A stretch of DNA of 64,000 nucleotides from Symsagittifera roscoffensis (Eukaryota > Xenacoelomorpha > Acoela > Convolutidae): contig NC_087064.1 in assembly GCF_963678635.1 (NCBI RefSeq), positions 27,694,189 to 27,758,188 of the forward strand, read 5' to 3'. A model generated the notes under the pieces. That model saw nothing but the letters and a program-made list of their open reading frames with translations. It did no database searches and was not told where the DNA came from. The translations under genes and the position numbers were made by a program. Below are positions 24,401 to 36,400 of the stretch, piece after piece (position 1 is the stretch's first letter; each line of letters begins with the position of its first letter).

Positions 24401-27400
24401 TTGCTTTAATCAAAATTTTGCCCAGTTTTTTTGTCTGAAAAAAGTTAATTGGAACAAGGCTAGCCGATTACTGTGCAGTTAGCACAGAATGCTCCGACCA
24501 CAGCCTTAGAAAAGTACAAAAACATTTTTTTTTTCAAATGACTGTCGATTTTTTCCGCATGGTGTAATGAAAAGATCTGAACAAAAAAAGAGCTTAGGCA
24601 TATTTTACAGTAATAGTTAAAAAGCCATTCGGATAAAAGTTTTTGAAAAAATTGAACAATAAAACGAAAAAAAAATGTTAAAAAAATTAATAAAAATTTT
24701 TTAAAAAGTGTGTGCAGAAAATTTTGAAGTTTTTTAGCTTTGCTTAAAAAATGGCGCTGAAAAACCTTTTTTTCATTTGAGTACAACTAAGTTTTCAAGG
24801 CTTAAAGTAAGCTTAAATAAACTGTTGAAAGCCTGCATGCTCACACCATAGTAGTGACAAATTAGACCAAAAATCAAAAATTTCACACGTGTTTTTCTCA
24901 ACACTGATAAAAAAATTTTGAATACTTTGAGTAGCACGAAAGAGCTCTGATATGACATATCACTAGACCATTCCGATAACTATTTGTGATACCTGATTTT
25001 GCGTAGAAAACAAAAAAAAAGTGCAACACACCTGAATACAATGTTCTTCCCCATTTTTCAATTTGTCGGAACAATTAGCACTCAATTAGATATATAAACC
25101 TGAAAAATTTTAAATTTTCCTACTGAAACTGAAACCAGCAATTTTTAAAAAATATTTTCAATTCCTTCTGACACGTTTTTCTCGACAACAAGACATTTTC
25201 CTACAAATTTAAAGATCACGACTATAAGAGCTACAGTCACGGGACAAGTTTCTGGCAAATTTTAACTCTCAAGCGAGGAAATGAACAAAATTTTCCATGT
25301 TACTACTGTTATCATAACAATTAATACATAAGTAGGGTTGAAATTTTGACAAATGGTGGAGTTTGTCTTATTGAAGGATTGCTGAATAAAAATTAACCAA
25401 TTTAAAAACCGCAAAAACTTATTTCCAACAAATCGTGTGGGCATTTTTCTGAACCGCGTCAGATAGGTGTTCTTAATGCCAATTTATCACCGTAAACGAG
25501 GAAAACAGCTTAAAAACTTTAAAAAACAAAAGTTCTCAGCTAGACCCTCATATAGTTTTGAGGGCTTTCATTTATCTCTAATTAGCTCAAGTAGAAACAA
25601 AAGAACTGTTCAGAACACTTTTTTTCAGCGTCTGGTCGCTTTCAATCTGTCCTTGCGTATCTAACTTAGAGGTCAAATTCATCATAGCAATTTTACATTC
25701 CCTGGCTTCACGTTGTTATAAATTACCATTGTATACATGATACTGCTTTGCGTCTTACATCAACCTTTTATATCTTGCTCAAATTATTTTTTTTTATCTT
25801 GCACCAGTTTTTTTTATCTTGCGCGCCATTTTTTTTCATCTACTCTGTCTTGATTTGTCTCTTCTAGCATTGTTTTTGTGTTGTCGTCGTTTTTCGGGTC
25901 GAGGTCGCGCTCAAAAACCGCTCAAGATTTGAACTGTTTGAGCTGTTTTCATGCAAGATTTGAGCGGTTTGGGCATTTTTTTTGGAAAAACCGCTCAAAC
26001 TGCTCAGTTCTTGCTTTAAGAAACCGCTCAAAAGCCGCTTATTTTTTGGAGTGGTATTTGAACGGTTTTTCAAGCAAGATTTGAGCAGTTTTCGAGCGGT
26101 TTATTAAAGACAACAGCGAGTAAAACCATCAAAAAGCCTAAAAAGGCAATATGACACTACCCGGGTCGAGGTTGTGGTTTTATGATCAGACGGTCGCCAC
26201 CAAGTTTTGATATTTCCAGACTGTTGCGACAAAAATTTAATATTTTCAGACCGCCGCGACCAAAATTTGGTATTTCCGAAATTTGCGGACCGAGGCAATG
26301 TGTCCGCGACCGGCGGGACCAAAGGAAAGTTAACCACGACCGGCGCGACCAAAAGAAAAATAACTGCGACCGGCACGAACAAAAGAATTTTAGTCGCGGC
26401 GGTCGAAACATCAGTCGCAACGGTCAAAAATTAGTCGCAGTGGTCAAAAAATTAGTCGCGGTGGTCGAAAAATTAGTCGCGGTGGTCGAAAAATTAGTCG
26501 CGATGGTCGAAAAATTAGTCGCGGTGGTCGAAAAATTAGTCGCGGCGTCGAAAAATTAGTCGCGACGGTCGAACAATTAGTCGAGGCATGGTCGAAAAAT
26601 TAGTCGCAGTGGTCAAAAAATTAGTCGCGGTGGTCGAAAAATTAGTCGCGGCGGTCGAAAAATTAGTCGCGGAGGTCAAAAAATTAGTCTCGGCTGTCAA
26701 AAAATTAGTCGCGGCTGTCGACAAATTAGTCGCGGCATGGTCAAAAGTCAAGCGCGGTGGTCGAAAAATTAGTCGCGGCTGTCAAAAAATTTGTTGCAGT
26801 GGTCAAAAAATTAGTCCCCTCGGTCAAAAAATTAGTCGCGGCAATTTAGTCGCGGCGGTCGAAATATTAGTTGCGGCTTTCAAAAAATTAGTTGCAGTGG
26901 TCAATAAAAACAGCTGCAAACTTTACAAAAACAAATGTTTTGAGCTAGACCCCCATATAGTTCTTGAGGGGTTTCTTTTATCTCTAATTAGCTCAAGTAG
27001 AAATAAAACAACTGTTTAGAACACGTTTTTTTTCGGTGGCTGGTCGCTTTCAATCTGTCCTCGCTGATCAGACTAAGAGTTTAAACTCCATAGCCATCTC
27101 CAATTCCCTGGACTCTCGTGGTTATAATTTACGATTGTATAAATGATACTGCTTCGCATCTTACATCAAGTTTTTATATCTTGCTGCATCGTTTTTTTAT
27201 CTTGCGCCTTTTTTTATCTTGCGCTCCATGTAGTTTTTCATCTACCGTGTTTACGTTTTGGAACCAGATCTAAACTAGTATTTATCATTGGTTATTATTA
27301 TGATATTTTATCTCTATAAAATATTAAATACTAACCAATCATACTCCATCAAACTAACAACCTATTTATTTGTAAAGTGTTGAAACTATTTGTAGTTTCA

Positions 27401-30400
27401 ACATCAGAGCAATTTGAATTGAACTTAGAATACAGTTGTTCTCATTCTGGAACTAACTCGCATAAACCGGTGTACACTAGATCTATTGAGACTATGAGAT
27501 ATGTCTACTACTTCCAGATTCTTCTCTATTGCCATTTACAAAAAGCTGCGTCTTCTAATTCATATGCTTTTACCTTCAGTACCCATAGTCTACCAATAAT
27601 CGCATTTGTTTCTTCGAGTGGAATGAAGTAGAGTGATGTCCTTTTTTCAGATTGAAGAAAAGCTTTTTTAGCGTCTATGTATTCTACTTTTCGTGTGCAA
27701 TCATGCTATCGCGAGATAAAAATCGTCTTTGATATTCGATGAGCGTTGCTCTAAGCCTTCCTTCTCATCGCCTATGATGGTCAACCAACTTTGGGCTCTC
27801 ATGGTCCGTCTTCCGATAATTTATTTTTATCAACCCAACGCTGATGGCTTCTGTAGATTTTTGGGGGACCCTATAGGTCTTACCGCCTTGTTATTCGACC
27901 ATCCTGTACCAATCGATGACACCACGACAACTTTTAAATTCACTAGCTGAGTCAAATGTGTTGTTGCAATTAATTTGGGGTTCCTTGATTGTACCGGCTG
28001 GCCAAATCTTTTCATTTTGTGTTCATTGCATTTCAGTCTTTGGTTTATTTGTTAGATTTTAAGGTTATGTTATCCTTTTTGTGATTAGAGGTTCATATGA
28101 TGTCCTTGCAGGGGTGGATCCAGGATTTTTTCAAGGGAATGCGGACTTTCCAACTTTTTTCGAAGTTTTGTCGACTTTTTTTTTCAAGCCGGCCAAATTG
28201 ATTTTCCGAGCGCTCCCAGAAAACTTTTAAAACTTTATTTTGACTAACTTGATTGCACCGCAAAGCAAAATTGTGAACAAACAGGTCAAAATTGCAATTT
28301 TTGGGCATTTTTGGAAATATTAGATCAAAAACTCTTTGGTTGTTGAGGGGGTCGATTCAACCCCAAATTTTTAATCTTTTCGATTATACTTCTATTTCAA
28401 TTCTATCCATCAATATGTCAGTATTAAACCGATAGTTGTAAAAAAAACGGCAGAAACATGGATTAAATTGGCTTGCACTTCTATGTCCCGTGACTGCATA
28501 ATAGGATTTAATATTCGATTCATTTAATGTTTCCCTTTAATTGCTAATTTTGCAGAAAAAAAAACACTAGAACATAATTCTTTTTCAACCCGGGCGTTGG
28601 TGTTGCTCAAATACCCTCAGACACCGATAAGCCTCCGAAAAGAACAATTTTGGGCAACTGAAATATGTTTTCAGTTGCGTCACTGGCGCAAATATACCTG
28701 CCACTTTTCAACATCCTCTGGACTCATCTGCATTCCAGTAGCATAGCCCACTCTTCTACTGAACATATCCACGACTGATGAGTCGTCGCCAAGCCTAAAA
28801 CAAAACTCCATTGCTTATTTTCCGACAACTATGGCGTAATTTGTGTTTTCCCCGAGTTTCGAAAGCAAAACTGAAGAAAAGCACCTTGGGTTTCTTCTAG
28901 TCGCTTACTGTGGATTCAAGAAAAATTATTTGGCTATCCAGACGCGAAAACCCCAATGAGCTGAACAAATAGCCTGTCCTTTACACTACTCGACTCTTTT
29001 CACAACATATATAGTCAAATATTAAGCTACAAAAATTATTTTCATCAGCTGCTTTAACAGCTGCACACTTATTAGTTTAAAAACTTTGAAATATTGAACG
29101 AAAAACTAATTTACTATGATTAGAGTAAAATTTTACTACCTTCTTGCAACGTGCAAGGGGTAAAAGATTACATTTTTTTTATATTTTAAAATTTCCTCTA
29201 ACAAAATGAACAAAAAAATTTACATTTCTGCCGTTTTCTCTGCAGCTACTTGTTTAATGAATGACTCAGGGTTTTTGGCTTTTAAAATAAAGCTCGTGTG
29301 CTGAAAGTGTTCGGGATACCAAAGAAGTCGCGTAATCAGCAAAAGGTGTTTAACTTTTTGGACATATGAGTATAAGCTGGAAAACTAGGGATTTCATCTA
29401 AGTTCTTGTGATACTCTTTAACATAACATATAATAATTCTAACTGTTAGAATCAAAGCAAATTTAACTTGATAGTGATTTGGTACCGTAACGTCGGTAAA
29501 CCTCATGGAAAAAAAACATGCACGCTGATAATTGCTGCTTAAATTCAAATAGAATTGTAAGCTGTCGATAGTTGACACTTTGATTTGAACTTGAAAGTTA
29601 GGCCGACCAGTAAGATTCAAAATACTGCATGAAAAAGGTCATTTTTTGCTAAAATTGAACACGATCTTGAAAATGTTCTTGCCAACTAAAAACTAACAAC
29701 TTAAATGAAAAATCGGAACTAAACTAATTGGATCCAACCGATTGGATCAAAAACCTAATCCGCTGAATTTAAATGAAACATCGAAGAGAACCCGATTGGA
29801 TCAAAGACCTAATCTAAGCTTTTAGTCTTTAGACTTCCGAAAAAAAACAGAAAATTTATGCTGGGGTGATTTTTTAATTAGTCCACTGTCAGCAAATGAA
29901 CAAATAGTTTTTAACAAAAAAAACAATTAACCTTTTGAACATATCGACTCATTGAAACCAACAGTAGAAAAGTATTTTACCTCCAACTTTTTGCGTTCTG
30001 GGAATTATAAAAACTGGCCGTGCTATGGACTAATTTATTAGCTTTATGAGGATTTCATTCATAAGGCTGAAAACGTAACGCAATGTCTATATACGCGGCG
30101 GATTATCCCGCATTAAACAATCGTTCTCAATTAAAACAGGGCTAGTTAGTTTGTCATAAAAATTTTAAACAACTTGAATTTTCTCACTTGATTCTTGATA
30201 TTGTCCAACATTTATAGTTTCTTAATGTTTTTTCCCATATACTAATTGATATGGGTTAGGGGGCAGTCGGAACTGGACCAAGTTAAAATTCGCCCCGCAA
30301 AAACATTTAGGAAGACTATGTTAACTTTGTTTTGAGGTCGAATTTTTTAGATTCCTAATTAGACACAGCGCCTAATTAATTTGTTTTAAATTTATTTTTT

Positions 30401-33400
30401 TTTGAAATCATTTTTGCGCTGGCGTGGAAGACTTTAACTTGGTCTATTTGGGGAGAGGATATTAACTTGATCCGTCGGAATATTCAAAAGCTAGTCAAGA
30501 CAATGGGTTTCTCTATGTTTCCAGGCGGCTACGTGGAGACGTTTTTACACAAAAAAATATTGGCACGCAAAAATTCAATTCAAAATAAATACAAAAAACA
30601 GTTAAACAAACTTTTACCTTAAGAGCGCCATAGCGCAAAAGAAATGCAAATCATTCTTTTTTTCGTAAACATATGTAATTTTCTGCCCATTTTCCGTTCA
30701 GGACCTGGTACTTTTTCTTTTTTAAATTAACCGGACAAAACGAGCTAAATTTCAAATTTGAAACGCGTTTTTCTCAAATTGGGTTGAGTTTAAGTGAAAA
30801 TTTATGAAGACAAAACTTGCTTAAAATTATAGCAGAAATAATATGATGTAATTTTTTTTGCGAAATTCGGGCCCAAAATTATACCCCCAAAATGGGTCAT
30901 TTTGGCTTTTTTTAGTTAATCAAAAATTGCGCCAAAAAATACCCAGTCGACCACAGACATAATTATATTAAAGTGAGCTCCCTACGTAGCCCAACAAACT
31001 TTAACAAGGGTTTATTCTCCAAAACATTGTATAAGTTAATTAATTTTTGTTTGATAGGCAAAAAAAGGTCGTTTTTACTATGAAAAATACCAACTATTTA
31101 TGTAAAAACAATTTTTAAACGATTTGCAAATTTTTTTGGATAATATACACTTGTTAAAGTTTGTTGGGCTATGTAAGCAGCTCACTTTAATATAATTATG
31201 TCTGTGATCGACCGGGTATTTTTGGCGTAATTTTTGATTAACTAAGAAAAGCCAAAATGACCCATTTTTGGGGTAAAATTTTTGGCACGAATTTCGTAAA
31301 ACAAATTACAATATATTAATTCTGCTAAAATTTTAAATACGTTTTGTCTTCATAAGTTTTCACCTAAATTCAACCCAATTTGAGAAAAACGGGTTTTAAA
31401 TTTCAAGTTTAACGCGTTTTGTCCGGTTAATTTAAATCAGCACTGTAGGTGCCCAATCGTGGCGTTAGAGAAATTGAGTTTTCGAACGGAGGTGTCTTTG
31501 CTTATACTGGAATGCGATTATTTTAGCATAGCCCACTCTTCTACTGAACATATCCACGACTGATGAGTCGTCGCCAAGCCTAAAACAAAACTCCATTGCT
31601 TATTTTCCGACAACTATGGCGTAATTTGTGTTTTCCCCGAGTTTCGAAAGCAAAACTGAAGAAAAGCACCTTGGGTTTCTTCTAGTCGCTTACTGTGGAT
31701 TCAAGAAAAATTATTTGGCTATCCAGACGCGAAAACCCCAATGAGCTGAACAAATAGCCTGTCCTTTACACTACTCGACTCTTTTCACAACATATATAGT
31801 CAAATATTAAGCTACAAAAATTATTTTCATCAGCTGCTTTAACAGCTGCACACTTATTAGTTTAAAAACTTTGAAATATTGAACGAAAAACTAATTTACT
31901 ATGATTAGAGTAAAATTTTACTACCTTCTTGCAACGTGCAAGGGGTAAAAGATTACATTTTTTTTATATTTTAAAATTTCCTCTAACAAAATGAACAAAA
32001 AAATTTACATTTCTGCCGTTTTCTCTGCAGCTACTTGTTTAATGAATGACTCAGGGTTTTTGGCTTTTAAAATAAAGCTCGTGTGCTGAAAGTGTTCGGG
32101 ATACCAAAGAAGTCGCGTAATCAGCAAAAGGTGTTTAACTTTTTGGACATATGAGTATAAGCTGGAAAACTAGGGATTTCATCTAAGTTCTTGTGATACT
32201 CTTTAACATAACATATAATAATTCTAACTGTTAGAATCAAAGCAAATTTAACTTGATAGTGATTTGGTACCGTAACGTCGGTAAACCTCATGGAAAAAAA
32301 ACATGCACGCTGATAATTGCTGCTTAAATTCAAATAGAATTGTAAGCTGTCGATAGTTGACACTTTGATTTGAACTTGAAAGTTAGGCCGACCAGTAAGA
32401 TTCAAAATACTGCATGAAAAAGGTCATTTTTTGCTAAAATTGAACACGATCTTGAAAATGTTCTTGCCAACTAAAAACTAACAACTTAAATGAAAAATCG
32501 GAACTAAACTAATTGGATCCAACCGATTGGATCAAAAACCTAATCCGCTGAATTTAAATGAAACATCGAAGAGAACCCGATTGGATCAAAGACCTAATCT
32601 AAGCTTTTAGTCTTTAGACTTTCGAAAAAAAACAGAAAATTTATGCTGGGGTGATTTTTTAATTAGTCCACTGTCAGCAAATGAACAAATAGTTTTTAAC
32701 AAAAAAAACAATTAACCTTTTGAACATATCGACTCATTGAAACCAACAGTAGAAAAGTATTTTACCTCCAACTTTTTGCGTTCTGGGAATTATAAAAACT
32801 GGCCGTGCTATGGACTAATTTATTAGCTTTATGAGGATTTCATTCATAAGGCTGAAAACGTAACGCAATGTCTATATACGCGGCGGATTATCCCGCATTA
32901 AACAATCGTTCTCAATTAAAACAGGGCTAGTTAGTTTGTCATAAAAATTTTAAACAACTTGAATTTTCTCACTTGATTCTTGATATTGTCCAACATTTAT
33001 AGTTTCTTAATGTTTTTTCCCATATACTAATTGATATGGGTTAGGGGGCAGTCGGAACTGGACCAAGTTAAAATTCGCCCCGCAAAAACATTTAGGAAGA
33101 CTATGTTAACTTTGTTTTGAGGTCGAATTTTTTAGATTCCTAATTAGACACAGCGCCTAATTAATTTGTTTTAAATTTATTTTTTTTTGAAATCATTTTT
33201 GCGCTGGCGTGGAAGACTTTAACTTGGTCTATTTGGGGAGAGGATATTAACTTGATCCGTCGGAATATTCAAAAGCTAGTCAAGACAATGGGTTTCTCTA
33301 TGTTTCCAGGCGGCTACGTGGAGACGTTTTTACACAAAAAAATATTGGCACGCAAAAATTCAATTCAAAATAAATACAAAAAACAGTTAAACAAACTTTT

Positions 33401-36400
33401 ACCTTAAGAGCGCCATAGCGCAAAAGAAATGCAAATCATTCTTTTTTTCGTAAACATATGTAATTTTCTGCCCATTTTCCGTTCAGGACCTGGTACTTTT
33501 TCTTTTTTAAATTAACCGGACAAAACGAGCTAAATTTCAAATTTGAAACGCGTTTTTCTCAAATTGGGTTGAGTTTAAGTGAAAATTTATGAAGACAAAA
33601 CTTGCTTAAAATTATAGCAGAAATAATATGATGTAATTTTTTTTGCGAAATTCGGGCCCAAAATTATACCCCCAAAATGGGTCATTTTGGCTTTTTTTAG
33701 TTAATCAAAAATTGCGCCAAAAAATACCCAGTCGACCACAGACATAATTATATTAAAGTGAGCTCCCTACGTAGCCCAACAAACTTTAACAAGGGTTTAT
33801 TCTCCAAAACATTGTATAAGTTAATTAATTTTTGTTTGATAGGCAAAAAAAGGTCGTTTTTACTATGAAAAATACCAACTATTTATGTAAAAACAATTTT
33901 TAAACGATTTGCAAATTTTTTTGGATAATATACACTTGTTAAAGTTTGTTGGGCTATGTAAGCAGCTCACTTTAATATAATTATGTCTGTGATCGACCGG
34001 GTATTTTTGGCGTAATTTTTGATTAACTAAGAAAAGCCAAAATGACCCATTTTTGGGGTAAAATTTTTGGCACGAATTTCGTAAAACAAATTACAATATA
34101 TTAATTCTGCTAAAATTTTAAATACGTTTTGTCTTCATAAGTTTTCACCTAAATTCAACCCAATTTGAGAAAAACGGGTTTTAAATTTCAAGTTTAACGC
34201 GTTTTGTCCGGTTAATTTAAATCAGCACTGTAGGTGCCCAATCGTGGCGTTAGAGAAATTGAGTTTTCGAACGGAGGTGTCTTTGCTTATACTGGAATGC
34301 GATTATTTGAAGTCTGGCTGTATGCTATTCACTTAATTCGATTGTATGAATTTCCAATTTTTTCTTCTTTTTCAAAGTTAATGAACAATTTGAGTGCTAA
34401 AACTATCGGTATTTGAAAAAGGTTAAATAATTGTAGGGTTATCTTATGCGGGTAACGTAACGCGTGTTTAAAGAGGGTGACATCTTCTAAAAATCATTCG
34501 TTTCTCAATTCTTACCAGCTGTTAGTTCCCACCCTTCTCTCGCTCACTGTGATTTTTTCACGCGGGTCAGAAGCGACGGTACTTCTTTTCTGAATTGCGG
34601 CTCCAGTTGCCCAAATGTGATCACATTCTTGAGATGTATACACTTCGTGAAACTGATAGATGGGAGGATTCACTGATATCTGCTCAGTTTTGATCGGTTG
34701 AAGTATCTGAGACGGGTGAATGGCGTTCAGGGAGCAAGCAGCTCTCTTCTTCCTTCCTAGGTTTTCAGCAAAAGTTGAAAAAAAAATCAACATCAAAAAA
34801 CAGAAAAGCACAGAACAGATAATCAACTTTTGATGAGTTAACTTTGCAAATAAAAAAGATTAATTAAATGTAAAAAGTATACTATACCGATTTGATTTTT
34901 CTTTTATCTCCTTCACCGTTACAACTTTTGCTTAGGGAAACGTTTAAGAAAGAGTTTAGTAAAACTTTTTCACCGATAAAAAGCTATTCTTGGATTAAAT
35001 TTAGAATTTCAGCGCTCCATTCCGTAAAATTTCACTTTTATTTAGTTTGAATTCGAAACTCCATCTAAATACTGAGGGTCAAACCAGAGGTTTTTTTTAT
35101 TTTTACCATAACTGTAGAGTTCGATTGTTTCGCACCATTCGCAAGAATCAAGGTAAAAATTAGCACTTAATTTTAAAAGCATTCATTTTCAACTGCATAC
35201 AGCTTCTTGAAACTGTTTTAACCGTCTTACAACATTCACCGATTTTCATTTAAGAGCAATTATTCACCTACCTTTTGGATAATTGTACGATTTGGTATTG
35301 CACGCTTTTTGGTAACGTGCAGTTGAGTCGTCTTTCAAAATACAGTAGCTTTCGCCAGCGCCAGTTGAGCAAATTGTGGCGGCGCACTTCTTCTGCGACG
35401 GTGGGTTTCTTGTCAAAAGCCGGCCGTCTTCGATCACATTCATTTTAAGTTGAATCATTGCCTTACTCCAGTTATAAGCCCCACAGGTGTCGCCCTGTTC
35501 TACCGCTTTCAGTACAATATCATTCGCTTGTTTCTCAACCAGTGCTCTGGAGAAAAAATACAGTGTACTTAGAAAATGGACGCTAAGACTTTTTTGTGAT
35601 TTACTTTTGCGAGGTGCCCTACAAGAAATCACAAGTGGCTATGAATTTTATATGGCTCATTAAAAAAATCGCTTCTCTATGATTTTCACATAACCTTTTT
35701 AAACCCGTACCCAATAACAATGAAGATTTGACATTGGAATTTAGTTGCCGAACTTGAGATGAATTTGATATTCGTTAACTATTTTTGTGAAACTTTGAAA
35801 AACAACAGGTTCACTATCAAGCATCGATTTCGCGATGCAAGGGAAAAAAGTTCAGTGGACTAAAAAATGTCTGATTCTTAACTCGAATTTGCATATATAA
35901 AAATAAGCCGATTATTACCTGATGGCCGTATAGTTACTAATTTTCCCCCGAATGACATCAATAGCGTCTAAATGGTAGAATTCCTGAACTCTCAAAATAG
36001 CTAATTCTGCGTTTCTAAGGTCTTTCTCTGAGACTTGTGCAGATTTAATTTCGCCAGACAAAGCTACAAGGTCGAAGTTTTCGTCGTAAGGAGATTTCAT
36101 GCCTACTTTGATCAAGTCGTTCGCTATGTAGGCCCAGTCATGGAAAAATTTCCACATGAGGAGGAACTGGTTCAAAGGATTGTTAATGATGTCATCCGAT
36201 ATTGATTCTCTCGTGACTAGAACACTGAAAAAATGAACGAAAACATGAGAAAAAAGGGCATCGAAATGAAACTTTCAGTTGACATCAAGGTTGGTTCAAT
36301 GCAGCTGTCTTCATAAAATCATAATTTCCAAGCTTTTTTCAGGGTAATGTTTTTGTTACTACTTAATACATCAATTTTTGGCCGACCGAGCCAAAACTTT

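Larger units (their letters stand above)
22470..28697 (-). other. Hydroxylase intron 5 (6.2 kb)
   Basis: GTATAT donor, CGAG acceptor. It holds a family-2 MITE, a pair of ~330-bp direct repeats flanking two short-period arrays, a dispersed hairpin repeat and a CAGGGG element. Apart from these I see no coding sequence. An imperfect inverted repeat (AATTATGTAACTAA against its complement) spans about 23,624-23,702. Confidence 0.85.
31524..34308. repeat. 2785-bp tandem duplication, copy 2
   Basis: Offset from copy 1 is exactly 2785. It ends at GCGATTATTT before unique sequence leading to exon 4. On the gene's strand this copy is transcribed before copy 1. Confidence 0.95.
28795..34515 (-). other. 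Hydroxylase intron 4 (5.7 kb) with tandem duplication
   Basis: Almost wholly occupied by two 2785-bp tandem copies (28,739-31,523 and 31,524-34,308). The first copy's left end lies inside exon 5. Each copy contains one foldback element. The only sequence outside the repeat is about 200 bp next to exon 4. Confidence 0.93.

Noticed and set aside
26400-26905. Regularly repeated units resembling a CRISPR array
   Set aside because: The 21-bp units abut with no unique spacers, and the genome is eukaryotic. It is a minisatellite.
26182-27019. Open frames of 125 and 143 codons with KLVAVVE repeats
   Set aside because: They follow from a 21-bp repeat unit that lacks stops; both strands are open and there is no independent coding evidence.
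28760-28800. CTGATGAGTCG on the plus strand, resembling a hammerhead ribozyme core
   Set aside because: No GAAA core strand or matching stems follow, and the bases are the reverse complement of exon 5 codons.
29336-29620. 94-codon frame present twice (also 32,121-32,405) as a possible duplicated gene
   Set aside because: The identity is explained by the 2785-bp tandem duplication; the frame has no start context, domain or homology I can recognise and lies within an intron.
34234-34416. 60-codon plus-strand frame at the edge of the duplication
   Set aside because: It crosses the duplication boundary, opposes the hydroxylase gene and has no recognisable motif.
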